Position numbers and translations under genes: made by a program. A stretch of DNA of 64,000 bases, from positions 81,367 to 145,366 of the forward strand of contig NZ_JARPUS010000013.1 in NCBI RefSeq assembly GCF_029537485.1. The letters are read 5' to 3'. This DNA comes from Pseudomonas sp. GOM6. GTDB taxonomy: Bacteria > Pseudomonadota > Gammaproteobacteria > Pseudomonadales > Pseudomonadaceae. The notes beneath the pieces were generated by a model, which saw nothing but the letters and a program-made list of their open reading frames with translations, made no database searches and had not been told where the DNA came from. This document shows, in pieces, positions 26,165 through 35,663 of the stretch (within the stretch, counting starts at the first letter, position 1; each line of letters starts with the position of its first letter).

Positions 26165-29100
26165 GGGTTGATCTCTCCAGAGTCGAGCAGTTGGGCCAGC
26201 AGAGCATCCGCTCGTTCGAAATCGAAGTCATTGAGAGCGCCTTCCAGGCTTTCGGCCTGTTGCGCCGGCAGTGCAGCGAGCAGACATTGCAGGGCCTGCT
26301 CGGCCAACTCGCCATGCTGCAGCGCCGCCCGGCTCAACCCGATCAGTTCGGCCAGCTCGGCCTTCGTCAGGGCCGTGGCAGGCGACTCCACTGCAGACGT
26401 TACCTCGGGCAGCTCACCGGGCAGCGCCGCAAGCTGGGTAGCAAACGCACGCAGCAGTTCATCCACCGAGGCGGGAATGGCGCCCTTGAGCGCATGCTCC
26501 AGCTGTCCGGCCAGTCGACTGGCCCGCAGCAGCGCCAGGTTGCCGGCAGCCCCGCGCATGCGGTGCACCAGTTCAATGGCCTCAGCGCGCTGGTCATTGC
26601 GCAGCAGGCGCTCAACCTCCGCGCAGCTGCCGGCGTGCTCGGCGAGGAAACGCCGAATGGCGGCAGCCATTACCTGTTCACTGCCCCACAGCTGAATGCC
26701 GCGTGGCCAGTCAATCATCAGGTCTTCGGCCATTTCGCTGGCAGTAGCAGGCTGCATGCCAGCCTCCGGGGCCAGGCCTATCAGTCGCGCCACTTCGGCC
26801 AGCAGCTTGTCCATCTCCAGCGGCTTGGAGGCGAAGCCATCCATGCCAGCCTCGCGAGCAGCACGGCGATCCTGCTCCAGCACACTGGCGGTCAGGGCGA
26901 TGATCGGCGTCGGCTTCAAACCATGGGCCTGCTCATGGCGACGAATGCGCCGGGTCGCCTCGAGGCCATCCATGCGCGGCATCTGCACATCCATCAGCAG
27001 CACATCGAAGCGCCCGCCGACAAAGGCAGCCAGCGCCTGCTCGCCATCGTTCGCCGTGGTCACCTGATGCCCCATGGCCCCTAGGGTCAGGCTGAGCAGC
27101 TCGATGTTCTGCGCCACATCGTCGGCGGCCAGGATATTCAGCACCGGCAGTTGCCGCGCCATCGCACGGCGTTCGCCATGAGCCACAGCGCCAGCCGGCA
27201 ACGGCAGCTCTACGAGGAACAGGCTGCCCGCCCCCAGGCGACTCTCGACCTGGATGCTGCCCCCCATCAGCTCGGTCAGCTGGCGCGCGATGGTGGTCCC
27301 CAGGCCGGTACCGCCAAAGCGCCGACTCATCGAGGCGTCGGCCTGGGCGAAGGGATCGAAGATATGTTGCAGGCGATCTTCGGCGATGCCGATACCGCTG
27401 TCGCGCACGGCGAGCTGAACCCTACCCGGCTCGCCACTGACCTCCAGACGCACCCAGCCGCTTTCGGTAAATTTCACCGCGTTGCCGACCAGATTGGTCA
27501 GCACCTGCTGGATACGCAGCGGGTCACCCTTGAAGAAGTCACCCAGGCCTGCTTGATAGTCCAGACTCAGGCTCAGCCCCTTGCCCTCGGCGCTCAGGCG
27601 CAGGGCATCACAGACCTGCACGCACAGCTCGCGCAGGGAGAAGTCCATCTGCTCAAGCTCCACCGCGCCGCGCTCCAGCTTGGCGGTGTCGAGAATGTCG
27701 TTGAGCAGGCCGAGCAGCGAGCGTGCCGCCTGGCGCACAGTACCGAGGTGGCGACGCTGCTGCTCGTTGAGCACGCTGTCGAGCAGCAGCTCGGTAAAGC
27801 CGATGATGGCGTTCATCGGTGTGCGGATTTCATGGCTCATGTTGGCCAGGAAGGTGGTTTTCACTGCCGCTGCCAACTCCGCACGCTCCTTGGCGATGCG
27901 TAGCGCCTCTTCCATCTCGCGCCGCTGGCTGAGGTCGGTGGCGAACTTGATCACCTTGAACGGCTTGCCATCGGCATCGAAGATCGGGTTGTAGCTGGCC
28001 TGAATCCACACCTCGCGACCGCCTTTGGCAATGCGCAGGTATTCACCGCTGTCCAGTTCACCGCGGGCCAGGCGCGCCCAGAACTCTTCATAAGCGCCGC
28101 TTTCGACCCAGCTCTGCTCGCAGAAGATGCGGTGATGCTGCCCCAGGATCTCTTCTTCCTCGTAGCCCATCAGTTCGAGGAAGTTGTAGTTGGCACTGAG
28201 CACCCGTCCCTGCAGATCGAACTCGATCACCGACAGCGCGCGACTGATGGCCTTGGCCGTGCCCTCGAATTCGGCGTTGCGCAGCTTGCTCTCAGTGATG
28301 TCCAGCAACACGCCGTCGATCCATTTGGGCTCACCATCATCGCCCAGAACCGCGCTGCCGCTCTCCCAGACCCAGTGCTCCTCGCCCTGGCGGTCGTAGA
28401 TACGGTACTCGACCGTGTAATGGCGACCACGGGAAATATCTTCCAGCACCTCCTCGGCCACGCGCTGGTAGTCCTCGGGGTGATAAAGCTCGCTGATCGA
28501 CTTGCGCCGGCTAACAAAGTCATCCGCGCTCCAGCCGGTTAGTGTCTCCACCGCATCGCTGATGAACAACATGCTCCAGTTTTCATCCAGCAGGCAGCGG
28601 AAGGCCACGCCCGGGATATTGCCGATCAGCGAGCGGTACTGCTGCTCGCTCTCGCGCAGCGCCTTCTCCATGGCCTTGCGCTCGCTGATATCACTGATGA
28701 ACCCCACAAACAGGGTGCGATCGGGCAACTTGGCACGGCCGATAGCCAAACGGATCGGCAGCTCGCTACCGTCCTTGCGCAGCAACTCAACCTCGCGGCT
28801 GCCGCCGATGATTTCCGACTCACCGGCATTGAGCAGCTGCGGCAGGTAGTTGGCGATGCCCTGGCGATAGCTTTCAGGAATCACGGTATCGATATGCCGC
28901 CCCAGCAGCTCTTCGCGGTTCCAGCCATAAAGCTTGGCCGCCGCGGCATTCATGCCTTCGATAACGCCCCTGTCGTCAATGGTCACCACGCCATCGACGG
29001 CGGTTTCCAGAATGGCGCGCAAGCGTGCCTCGTTGGCCTGCACCTGGCGCAGCAGATGGCGATAACGCAGCAGGCCATTGATACCCGCCACAAAGATGGT

Positions 29101-29826
29101 CAACGAGACCGTGATGAGCGCCACGGCCAGCGCGAGAAACAGGCTGGGATCATCCTGCGCGGCAGCCGGGTCAGGCGTACCGACGAAGCGTGCGGCGGCC
29201 ATTCCGGTGTAATGCATGCCACTGATGGCCAGGCCCATGACCACGCCGCTGGCGACGATCGCCTTGCCGGCGGACAACCGCCCACGCAGACCGAAGCGCA
29301 CCCACAGCGCCAGAATCGCCAGGCCCACCGCCACCAGGATCGACAGGGCAAAAATCCAGGGGTCGTAACGCAACAGCGGGTCCATGCGCATGGCCGCCAT
29401 GCCGCTGTAGTGCATGGCACCGATCCCCGCCCCCACCAGCACACCACTGCCGATCAGTTGCCACGCCGTGATCTGGTGTCGCGACAACAGCTGAAGCGCA
29501 ACCCAGGAAGCTCCCAGGCTCGGCAGCAGCGATAGCAGGGTCATGCCCGGCGCGTAATGCACCGGCGCGCACAGCTCGAAGGCCAGCATGCCGATGAAGT
29601 GCATGGCCCACACACCGCCGCCCAGAGCCAGAGAGCCTGTCAGCAATGCCGTATGACGATGCAGTGGGTTGCGACTGAGTCGCGCCATACCTGCCACTTG
29701 CAGCGCCATGCCCGAGGTGAACATGGCAATCGCCAGCGACAGGATCACCAGCCACGGATCATAGGTGCCAAACAGCAGCAAACTGGGATCGGCATCGAGA
29801 AGAAACAGGCTGAACAGATAGGACAT
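26161..29826 (-). CDS. Hybrid sensor histidine kinase, MHYT-PAS-HisKA-HATPase-REC-Hpt
   Basis: A 1221-residue sensor. An N-terminal MHYT integral-membrane domain of about seven helices carries three repeats (MHFIGML, MHYSGMAAM, MHYTGMAAA). Three PAS domains follow (near 280, 400 and 540), then the HisKA H-box with H665 (MSHEIRTPMN), an HATPase, a receiver with D946 (VLLMDVQMPRMDG) and a C-terminal Hpt domain with H1088 (HRMRGAAGN). This is a full internal phosphorelay. MHYT domains are proposed metal- or gas-sensing modules, unproven. I chose ATG 29826; a GTG at 29883 would add 19 residues. It is coupled to the HD-GYP regulator downstream. Confidence 0.93.
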   Translation of the reverse strand: MSYLFSLFLLDADPSLLLFGTYDPWLVILSLAIAMFTSGMALQVAGMARLSRNPLHRHTALLTGSLALGGGVWAMHFIGMLAFELCAPVHYAPGMTLLSLLPSLGASWVALQLLSRHQITAWQLIGSGVLVGAGIGAMHYSGMAAMRMDPLLRYDPWIFALSILVAVGLAILALWVRFGLRGRLSAGKAIVASGVVMGLAISGMHYTGMAAARFVGTPDPAAAQDDPSLFLALAVALITVSLTIFVAGINGLLRYRHLLRQVQANEARLRAILETAVDGVVTIDDRGVIEGMNAAAAKLYGWNREELLGRHIDTVIPESYRQGIANYLPQLLNAGESEIIGGSREVELLRKDGSELPIRLAIGRAKLPDRTLFVGFISDISERKAMEKALRESEQQYRSLIGNIPGVAFRCLLDENWSMLFISDAVETLTGWSADDFVSRRKSISELYHPEDYQRVAEEVLEDISRGRHYTVEYRIYDRQGEEHWVWESGSAVLGDDGEPKWIDGVLLDITESKLRNAEFEGTAKAISRALSVIEFDLQGRVLSANYNFLELMGYEEEEILGQHHRIFCEQSWVESGAYEEFWARLARGELDSGEYLRIAKGGREVWIQASYNPIFDADGKPFKVIKFATDLSQRREMEEALRIAKERAELAAAVKTTFLANMSHEIRTPMNAIIGFTELLLDSVLNEQQRRHLGTVRQAARSLLGLLNDILDTAKLERGAVELEQMDFSLRELCVQVCDALRLSAEGKGLSLSLDYQAGLGDFFKGDPLRIQQVLTNLVGNAVKFTESGWVRLEVSGEPGRVQLAVRDSGIGIAEDRLQHIFDPFAQADASMSRRFGGTGLGTTIARQLTELMGGSIQVESRLGAGSLFLVELPLPAGAVAHGERRAMARQLPVLNILAADDVAQNIELLSLTLGAMGHQVTTANDGEQALAAFVGGRFDVLLMDVQMPRMDGLEATRRIRRHEQAHGLKPTPIIALTASVLEQDRRAAREAGMDGFASKPLEMDKLLAEVARLIGLAPEAGMQPATASEMAEDLMIDWPRGIQLWGSEQVMAAAIRRFLAEHAGSCAEVERLLRNDQRAEAIELVHRMRGAAGNLALLRASRLAGQLEHALKGAIPASVDELLRAFATQLAALPGELPEVTSAVESPATALTKAELAELIGLSRAALQHGELAEQALQCLLAALPAQQAESLEGALNDFDFERADALLAQLLDSGEINP

Positions 29827-30012
29827 GCGACGGCGACTACTGGACGACGGCTGATAGTTGAGCAGGCAGAAGGATATCGGCACCTCAGTGCCGGCGCTTG
29901 AGCTGCCATTAAATAGCCATCACGCAACCGGCGCCAGCACCAATAGCCCTAACGGTCGCAATCAAACAGGCGCAGAGAGCCAAAGCATCAGTGCACATAT
30001 CAACCGTTTCAG

Positions 30013-30519
30013 TCACTTGTCGCCCATGTAGTCCATCTTGCCAATGGCTAAGCCGTTGTGACGCAAAATGGCGTAGGCGGTGGTGACATGAAAATAAAAG
30101 TTGGGCAGCACGAAATGCACGACATAGTCCGGCGCCGTGAAGTTGAATTCGGCATTGGGAAATTTAAGTGAGATCTCGCGCCCCTCACCACCCTCAATCT
30201 GCTCCGCGGTCACGCTCTTGACGAAATCCAGGGTTTTGCCGATACGGGCCTGAAGTTCGGCGAAGCTGCTCTCGTTATCAGCGAAGCTGGGGGGCTCAAT
30301 CCCGGCCAGACGGGCGACACAGCCCTTGGCCAGGTCACTGGCAATCTGCACCTGGCGGGTCAGCGGATGCATGTCCGGCGCCAGCCGCGCATTGAGCAGC
30401 ACACTGGGATCAATCTTGCGTTCCATGCAGTAGGCCTCGGCCTTGGCAAGGATGGCCGAGAGGTTGCCGAACATGCGCACGAATGACGGCACACAGGCCT
30501 GATACAGGGAAAGCGACAT
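30013..30519 (-). CDS. DUF1993 family protein
   Basis: A 168-residue protein, mostly helical, starting MSLSLYQACVPSFVRMFGNL, typical of the DUF1993 family, whose fold resembles DinB-type four-helix bundles. Family motifs visible are LAPDMHPLTRQVQIASD and the C-terminal FHVTTAYAILRHNGLAIGKMDYMG. No catalytic role is established. AAGGAG precedes the ATG. It diverges from the small YjbR-like gene across 75 bases. Confidence 0.88.
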   Translation of the reverse strand: MSLSLYQACVPSFVRMFGNLSAILAKAEAYCMERKIDPSVLLNARLAPDMHPLTRQVQIASDLAKGCVARLAGIEPPSFADNESSFAELQARIGKTLDFVKSVTAEQIEGGEGREISLKFPNAEFNFTAPDYVVHFVLPNFYFHVTTAYAILRHNGLAIGKMDYMGDK

Positions 30520-30594
30520 GGCAAAAGCTCCTTGCAGGGAGGTAACGGGACTCTGCTAGGTTAGCCACATTACTGACAAAGGAAGGGAGAGCAG

Positions 30595-30942
30595 ATGACC
30601 GAAGAGCAGATCGCCGCCTTCTGCCTGCAACTGCCCGGCGCACGCGAAGACTACAAATGGGGCGGGGTCCGAGTGTTCTCGGTCGCCGGCAACAAGATGT
30701 TCGCCCTGCTCAACGCGGGCGTATCGTTCAAAGTCGGGCCGGAGCTATTTCTCGGCATGGTCGACCGCCCCGGCATTCGCCCTGCCCCTTACCTGGCGCG
30801 CGCCTACTGGGTCAGCATGGCGCTGCCCTGCCCCATCGGCGACGATGAAATGCGCACGCTGCTACGCCAGGCTCACCAACTGGTGGTCAGCAAGCTGCCG
30901 AAAATTCGCCAGATCGGCCTGCGCCTGGACAGTGAAATCTAG
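30595..30942 (+). CDS. MmcQ/YjbR family protein
   Basis: A 115-residue protein of the YjbR (CyaY-like fold) family. It shows the motifs LPGAREDYKWGGVRVFSVAGNKMFALL, ARAYWVSM and the C-terminal SKLPK. These proteins are described as DNA-binding-like, but their biological role is unclear. Monocistronic by position, with its end 11 bases from the convergent cold-shock/DUF1294 gene. Confidence 0.88.
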   Translation: MTEEQIAAFCLQLPGAREDYKWGGVRVFSVAGNKMFALLNAGVSFKVGPELFLGMVDRPGIRPAPYLARAYWVSMALPCPIGDDEMRTLLRQAHQLVVSKLPKIRQIGLRLDSEI

Positions 30943-30953
30943 AAGCAGGCCCC

Positions 30954-31661
30954 TTACAGCGGCAGCCACTGCCCGAGATAGCGCCCACCGAGCAACAGAT
31001 GGTCGATCCAGAAGGCCTGGTGCAACGCCACGATGGCCCAGAACACCAATTGAAAGGAAACCTTACGCGTCTTGTGGCGAAACACCTGCTGCGCAATCAG
31101 CGCGCCTGGCCAGCCGCCAATCAGTTCGGCGATATGCAGACTGTTCTCCGGCGTACGCCAGCGCCCCTTCTGTGCGGACTGCTTGTCCAGCCAGTACTGG
31201 CAGAAACTGAACAGACTGACCAGCGGATAGACCAACACCATCCAGACCACGCCGTGGCTGAACAGACTCAGGCTGCCCCATAGCGGCAGCACGCACAGCC
31301 CAGCCAGGATTAACAGTTTCAATGGCAGATCGCGAATACCCGGCGTATCGGCGCGCCTGGGCTGGCGCGTCGGCTGAGCCACTTTCGGCTGGCCAGTAGT
31401 GGACGCTTTAGCCGCAGGACGCGGTTTACGCCGGATTGCCGGTCGATCCAGGCTGAGCCCGGCATGGCGCATGTGCTGCGCGCGCGGCCGCCCCTGAGCA
31501 TCACTGCCGCCGATGTAGAGCACTTCTTCGCCGGCCTGCGGACGCTTGTCGCCACGTACCGCGGAAATATGCACGAACAACTGTTCACCACCACCCTCGG
31601 GCTGGATGAAGCCGAAACCCTTGTCGTCGTTCCAGCTCTTGAGAATGCCGCGCTTTTCCAT
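30954..31661 (-). CDS. Cold-shock domain fused to DUF1294 membrane domain
   Basis: A 235-residue two-part protein. Residues 1-65 form a cold-shock OB fold (GILKSWNDDKGFGFIQPEGGGEQLFVHISAV, with the RNP1-like GFGFI and RNP2-like LFVHI motifs). A basic proline-rich linker follows. The C-terminal half is a DUF1294 domain with about three to four helices (YWLDKQSAQKGRWRTPENSLH ... GGWPGALIAQQVFRHKTRK). It would tether a nucleic-acid-binding domain to the inner membrane. It starts one base from the uppP stop on the same strand, so the two are probably co-transcribed. Confidence 0.9.
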   Translation of the reverse strand: MEKRGILKSWNDDKGFGFIQPEGGGEQLFVHISAVRGDKRPQAGEEVLYIGGSDAQGRPRAQHMRHAGLSLDRPAIRRKPRPAAKASTTGQPKVAQPTRQPRRADTPGIRDLPLKLLILAGLCVLPLWGSLSLFSHGVVWMVLVYPLVSLFSFCQYWLDKQSAQKGRWRTPENSLHIAELIGGWPGALIAQQVFRHKTRKVSFQLVFWAIVALHQAFWIDHLLLGGRYLGQWLPL

Positions 31662-31662
31662 A

Positions 31663-32493
31663 TCAGCCCTGAGCGCTGCTCCAGTCGATCAGATGGAACT
31701 GCCAGGTCGCCAGAATCAGCAGGCCAAAACCAATGCGATACCAGGCGAACAGCGCATAGCTGTGATTGGCAATGAACTTGAGCAGACCGCGCACGGCAAT
31801 CATGGCGAAGATGAAGGACACCACGAAACCCAGGGCGAAAACCGGCAGGTCGCCCGGCTGGAACAGGTCACGGTACTTGTAGCCGGAGTACACCGCCGCC
31901 CCGACCATGGTCGGCATGGCCAGGAAGAAGGAGAACTCGGTGGCGGCGCGGCGCGAGAGGCCGAACAACAGGCCGCCGATGATGGTCGAGGCCGAGCGCG
32001 AGGTGCCGGGAATCATCGCCAGGCACTGGGCGAAGCCAATCTTCAGCGCCTCCTTCCAGCTCATGTCGTCCACTTCCTCGACATGAGTTTCGTGCTGGCG
32101 CCGTTCGGCCCACAGCATCACCACACCGCCGATGACCAGCGCTGCAGCCACGGTAATGGGGTTGAACAGGTACTCATGGATCAGGTCGGCAAAGGCGACC
32201 CCGATCACCACGGCCGGCAAGAAGGCAATCAGCAGGTTGGCGGTAAAGCGCTGTGCCTGGGGCTGATGCGGCACATTGAAGACAGTTTCGAGAATTTTGC
32301 GCCGATACTCCCACATCACCGCCAGGATGGCCCCCAGCTGGATGATGATGTTGAAGGCCATGGCCCGCTCGCCGCCAAAATCGATCAGGTCGGCCACCAC
32401 AATCTGGTGGCCGGTACTGGAAATGGGAAGAAACTCCGTCAACCCTTCAACAATGCCGAGGATTATGGCCTTCAAAGCAATCATTACATCCAT
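31663..32493 (-). CDS. uppP: Undecaprenyl-diphosphatase UppP (BacA)
   Basis: A 276-residue integral inner-membrane phosphatase regenerating undecaprenyl phosphate for peptidoglycan and other surface glycans. The two family motifs are present: [13 protein letters not shown] near residue 17 with its acidic and serine residues, and [10 protein letters not shown] near residue 165. Loss causes bacitracin sensitivity in family members. Confidence 0.97.
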   Translation of the reverse strand: MDVMIALKAIILGIVEGLTEFLPISSTGHQIVVADLIDFGGERAMAFNIIIQLGAILAVMWEYRRKILETVFNVPHQPQAQRFTANLLIAFLPAVVIGVAFADLIHEYLFNPITVAAALVIGGVVMLWAERRQHETHVEEVDDMSWKEALKIGFAQCLAMIPGTSRSASTIIGGLLFGLSRRAATEFSFFLAMPTMVGAAVYSGYKYRDLFQPGDLPVFALGFVVSFIFAMIAVRGLLKFIANHSYALFAWYRIGFGLLILATWQFHLIDWSSAQG

Positions 32494-32633
32494 GCGCTAC
32501 CTCGGACTGAGCTTTTCGTGAGAACTGCCGATAAGAATTCTTAAGGCCTGCAGCAGCAGGCAATAAATCGCCGGAATGCTACCAGAAAGCCCGGTCTAGG
32601 CGCTCTGCGCCCAAAGCTTGATTGAACTGATAC

Positions 32634-32660
32634 TAAACTGCCACTTAACTGTACCGACCG
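32634..32660 (+). promoter_or_regulatory. Candidate FliA (sigma-28) promoter of the Cache chemoreceptor
   Basis: TAAA, 15 bases, ACCGACCG, compared with the consensus TAAA-N15-GCCGATAA. The -35 element and spacing are perfect and the -10 matches about half. It lies 30 bases before the chemoreceptor ATG. Flagellar-class control of a chemoreceptor gene is expected. Confidence 0.55.
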
Positions 32661-32689
32661 CTCTCAGATAACAAGAAGTTGGAGTCGCC

Positions 32690-34321
32690 ATGAACAGCCT
32701 GCGCAACCTGCCGATCAGCCGTCGGCTCTGGATCATCCTGCTCTCTGCAATTGTCATGCTATTGGCGTTGACCGGGTTGATGCTGAAGCAGAGCCTCGAC
32801 GAGCTGTACCAAGCCAAAGCGCTCAAGACCCGTCATGTGGTGGAGAGTGCCATGGGCGTACTGAGGTACTTCCATGCACAGGAAAGTTCCGGCCTGAGTC
32901 GTGAGGATGCACAAAAACAGGCCATGGAAGTCATCCGCGGCCTGCGTTACGAGCAGAACGACTATTACTGGATCAATGACATGACCCCGACCATGGTCAT
33001 GCACCCTACCAACCCCAAGCTGGAAGGTCAGAACCTCTCCAGCCTGAAGGATCCGGATGGCAAGTTCCTGTTCAACGAAATGGTGGAAATCGCCAAGAAA
33101 CAGGGCTCCGGGCAGGTCGACTACCGCTGGCCCAAGCCAGGCTCCGAGGAACCCGTGCCGAAAATCTCCTACGTCGAGCTGTTCCAACCCTGGGGCTGGA
33201 TTCTCGGATCAGGCATCTATGTCGATGACGTACAGGCCGAGTTCCGTGAACAGGTACTGCGCACCCTTGGCATCGTCGTCGTCGTCATCGGTCTACTGGC
33301 TGCGCTGGTTATCCTGATCACTCGCAGCATTTCCCGCCCACTCGATGAAGCCGTCAGCGCCATGGCCAATATCGCCAGCGGCGAAGCCGATCTGACCCGC
33401 AGCCTGGACCATAGCGGTCGAGATGAGCTCACCGCCCTGGGCGGCCACTTCAACGCCTTTACCAACAAGCTGCGCGGCGTGATCGGCCAGTCTCTGGAAG
33501 CCGCCGGCTCACTCGACCAGGCCTCGCAATCGCTGGGCGTAATCGCCAGCAATGCGCAACAGCACAGCCAGCAGCAATCCCAACAAATGGAACTGGTAGC
33601 CACCGCCATCAACGAAGTCTCCTACGCCGTGCAGGATGTGGCGAAGAATGCCGAGCACGCCGCCAGCGAGGTGCGCGAGGCCGAGCAACGCGCGCTGCAA
33701 GGCCAGGAAAGCATCGACAGCAGCCTGCGTCAGATCGACCAGCTCTCCGACACCATCGGCCAGGCCGTCGAGGTCATCCAGAGCCTGGCTCAGGAAAGCA
33801 CCCAGATCGGCAGTGTGCTGGAGGTCATTCGCTCGATTGCCGAACAAACCAACCTTCTTGCCCTCAACGCGGCCATCGAGGCGGCTCGCGCCGGCGAACA
33901 GGGCCGAGGTTTTGCCGTGGTAGCCGACGAAGTACGCCTGCTGGCTCAGCGCACACAGCAATCGACTGCTGAGATCCACACCATGATCGAACGCCTGCAA
34001 GGCAACTCGGAGGCCGCGGTCAAGGTGATCAACGCCAGCAGCCAGGCCACCCAGCAGACCGTCGAGCAGGCCCGACAGGCGGGCGAGAACCTCAGCCAGA
34101 TTGCCGCCGCCCTGCGCAATATCACCGGACTCAATGCTTCCATCGCCAGTGCCACACTGCAACAGTCGCACGTCGTTGAGGACATCAACCACAACGTGAC
34201 GCAGGCCGCCTCGCTGGCCCATGAAAATGCCCTGGCAGCGGATCAGTCGAGCGAGGCAAGCCACAGCCTGGGCCAACTGGCCAGCCGGCTGAGCGGTCTG
34301 TTGAACCAATTCCGCGTGTGA
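32690..34321 (+). CDS. Methyl-accepting chemotaxis protein with a single Cache domain
   Basis: A 543-residue receptor. Transmembrane helix 1 is at about 13-33. A periplasmic sCache_2-type domain runs to about 190 ([37 protein letters not shown] ... [14 protein letters not shown]). Helix 2 is near 195-213, followed by a HAMP linker ([22 protein letters not shown]). The signalling tip is [38 protein letters not shown]. sCache_2 receptors often sense small organic acids; the ligand here is unknown. The next gene starts 7 bases after its stop and may be co-transcribed. Confidence 0.95.
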   Translation: MNSLRNLPISRRLWIILLSAIVMLLALTGLMLKQSLDELYQAKALKTRHVVESAMGVLRYFHAQESSGLSREDAQKQAMEVIRGLRYEQNDYYWINDMTPTMVMHPTNPKLEGQNLSSLKDPDGKFLFNEMVEIAKKQGSGQVDYRWPKPGSEEPVPKISYVELFQPWGWILGSGIYVDDVQAEFREQVLRTLGIVVVVIGLLAALVILITRSISRPLDEAVSAMANIASGEADLTRSLDHSGRDELTALGGHFNAFTNKLRGVIGQSLEAAGSLDQASQSLGVIASNAQQHSQQQSQQMELVATAINEVSYAVQDVAKNAEHAASEVREAEQRALQGQESIDSSLRQIDQLSDTIGQAVEVIQSLAQESTQIGSVLEVIRSIAEQTNLLALNAAIEAARAGEQGRGFAVVADEVRLLAQRTQQSTAEIHTMIERLQGNSEAAVKVINASSQATQQTVEQARQAGENLSQIAAALRNITGLNASIASATLQQSHVVEDINHNVTQAASLAHENALAADQSSEASHSLGQLASRLSGLLNQFRV

Positions 34322-34328
34322 GGTGTGG

Positions 34329-34943
34329 ATGAGCGACATGCAGCACCAGGAGGTCAACCTCGGCCAGCAGCAGAACCAGGACCTGATCTGGGATCTGGAC
34401 AGCATTGCCCGCCGCGAACTGGCCGAGCGCTTCATCAAGCTGTTCGAAAACCGCCTGTGCGTGTATTCCGAATCCACCCGCCAGCTCTACACCAACTACG
34501 ACCTGCACTTTCCCAGTGACTACGGACGCAAGATGGTGGTGCTGCCCAACCCCTATGCCTTCCACGACACCCTGCACGGCATTGAAAGCCTGGCCGTGCG
34601 CAAGACCGGCCTGTGCGTCCTGCCCGGTGTCGTACTGGGCAAACCAGGCCTGCTGCTGACCACCCAAATGAAGGAAGGTGGCCCCGCGCCCAAGACCATG
34701 CCGTTCAAACAGGCCCTGGCGCAGATCATCAGTAACCAGAAAAAGATCGGCGATGTATTTCTGCCGATCCTGATGAAAGGCGATCTGCGCGAGTTCGACC
34801 AGAAAATGCCCTATATCCACCTGCATCGCCTGCAAGTGCAAAAGCTCACGCGTCTGTCGTCCTTCGAGCGCGACGACATACAGCAAACCATCACCCGCAA
34901 GTTGTTGATGCTCTACCGCCAGGCGGACAGCCTGGACTGTTAG
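34329..34943 (+). CDS. Conserved-looking protein of unknown function
   Basis: A 204-residue soluble protein I do not recognise. It has no signal peptide or membrane helix. The C-terminal third is basic and helical (IHLHRLQVQKLTRLSSFERDDIQQTITRKLLMLYRQ), and the middle has a hydrophobic glycine-rich stretch (VRKTGLCVLPGVVLGKPGLLLTTQ). It follows the chemoreceptor by 7 bases with GAGG at the right distance, so the pair is likely one transcript. Thirty bases downstream the fap upstream sites begin. A chemotaxis accessory role is only a guess by position. Confidence 0.7.
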   Translation: MSDMQHQEVNLGQQQNQDLIWDLDSIARRELAERFIKLFENRLCVYSESTRQLYTNYDLHFPSDYGRKMVVLPNPYAFHDTLHGIESLAVRKTGLCVLPGVVLGKPGLLLTTQMKEGGPAPKTMPFKQALAQIISNQKKIGDVFLPILMKGDLREFDQKMPYIHLHRLQVQKLTRLSSFERDDIQQTITRKLLMLYRQADSLDC

Positions 34944-34972
34944 TGGCTCTTCAGCCCCGTCCCAATCGAGTG

Positions 34973-34990
34973 TGTAACCCTGGCTTTACA
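34973..34990. promoter_or_regulatory. Fap upstream repeat 1 (TGTAAC-N6-TTTACA)
   Basis: An 18-bp imperfect palindrome, TGTAACCCTGGCTTTACA, about 230 bases before the predicted fapA transcription start. Its reverse complement begins TGTAAAGCC, matching that of repeat 2 (TGTAAAGGC). Candidate enhancer site for a sigma-54 activator. Confidence 0.5.
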
Positions 34991-35023
34991 GCTCCCGCGC
35001 CATGAGGCTGAGTGGGTGTGCAG

Positions 35024-35041
35024 TGTTTCATCGCCTTTACA
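35024..35041. promoter_or_regulatory. Fap upstream repeat 2 (TGTTTC-N6-TTTACA)
   Basis: TGTTTCATCGCCTTTACA, about 180 bases upstream of the predicted start. It shares TGTTTC.TCG with repeat 3 and TTTACA with repeat 1, linking the three into one motif. Confidence 0.5.
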
Positions 35042-35102
35042 CTGGGCCGCGCCTGGCAAACCTTTGCCCTAGAGGCTTGCGCCAAAACGGGCGCCGCAAA
35101 AA

Positions 35103-35120
35103 TGTTTCGTCGATGAAACA
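35103..35120. promoter_or_regulatory. Fap upstream repeat 3 (TGTTTC-N6-GAAACA)
   Basis: TGTTTCGTCGATGAAACA has perfect 6-bp arms and is the best palindrome of the three. It is centred about 100 bases before the predicted fapA start, the usual distance for an enhancer-binding protein acting on sigma-54 polymerase. Confidence 0.55.
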
Positions 35121-35185
35121 CAAAGGCTCTGCCTAGGCTTCAGACAAATCTCGCAAGAGATTGATTTTTAAGACAATGCTTTAAA

Positions 35186-35200
35186 TGGCACAAAGACTGC
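35186..35200 (+). promoter_or_regulatory. Sigma-54 promoter of the fap operon
   Basis: TGGCACAAAGACTGC fits the -24/-12 consensus TGGCAC-N5-TTGC with the correct spacing between GG and GC and one mismatch (C for T). It lies 39 bases before the fapA start codon, and a start near 35212 is predicted. Confidence 0.75.
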
Positions 35201-35239
35201 CTTGATCGATTGGCCAGAAACTCGTTCAAGGATACGGCG

Positions 35240-35662
35240 ATGAAACCCCTGTTCTTTGTCTGCCAGGGCTTGGTCTTCTCACTGATTTTCCAGGCTATTC
35301 CGTCCTTCGCCGGTGACGGCGATGTGATCCTCACCCGCACCGTACAACCCCGCGTGGCAACCAGGGCACCCCTCGTCCCAGACCCGAACCCGGTCAAGGT
35401 CAATGTCTCTCCCGCCCGTCAGATAGAACGCCAGACGGGTGAGCTCAGCGATGCCGATTTCGCCAATGTCAGCGGTAGCCTCGGCGCTCAGAATCGCATG
35501 CTCAACCCTGATAACTCCGGGGTCTTGAGCAACAGCCAGCTGCGTCACTCCGGCACATCGGCCGGGCATGGCGCCGGCACCTCCAGCAGTGGTCTGGGCG
35601 GACAAATCAACCGCACCGTACAGCAAGGGCTAAGCCCACTGCAGAACCTGGGAGGACGCTGA
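35240..35662 (+). CDS. fapA: Functional amyloid operon protein FapA
   Basis: A 140-residue exported protein, first of six fap genes. A signal peptide (MKPLFFVCQGLVFSLIFQAIPSFA) is followed by a low-complexity mature region with a SDADFANVSGSLG segment and a Gly/Ser/Gln-rich tail. FapA in other pseudomonads affects how FapB and FapC are distributed in the fibre and may act as their periplasmic chaperone. Assignment rests on position before clear fapB-F plus export signal and composition. AAGGA precedes ATG 35240. Confidence 0.87.
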   Translation: MKPLFFVCQGLVFSLIFQAIPSFAGDGDVILTRTVQPRVATRAPLVPDPNPVKVNVSPARQIERQTGELSDADFANVSGSLGAQNRMLNPDNSGVLSNSQLRHSGTSAGHGAGTSSSGLGGQINRTVQQGLSPLQNLGGR

Positions 35663-35663
35663 A

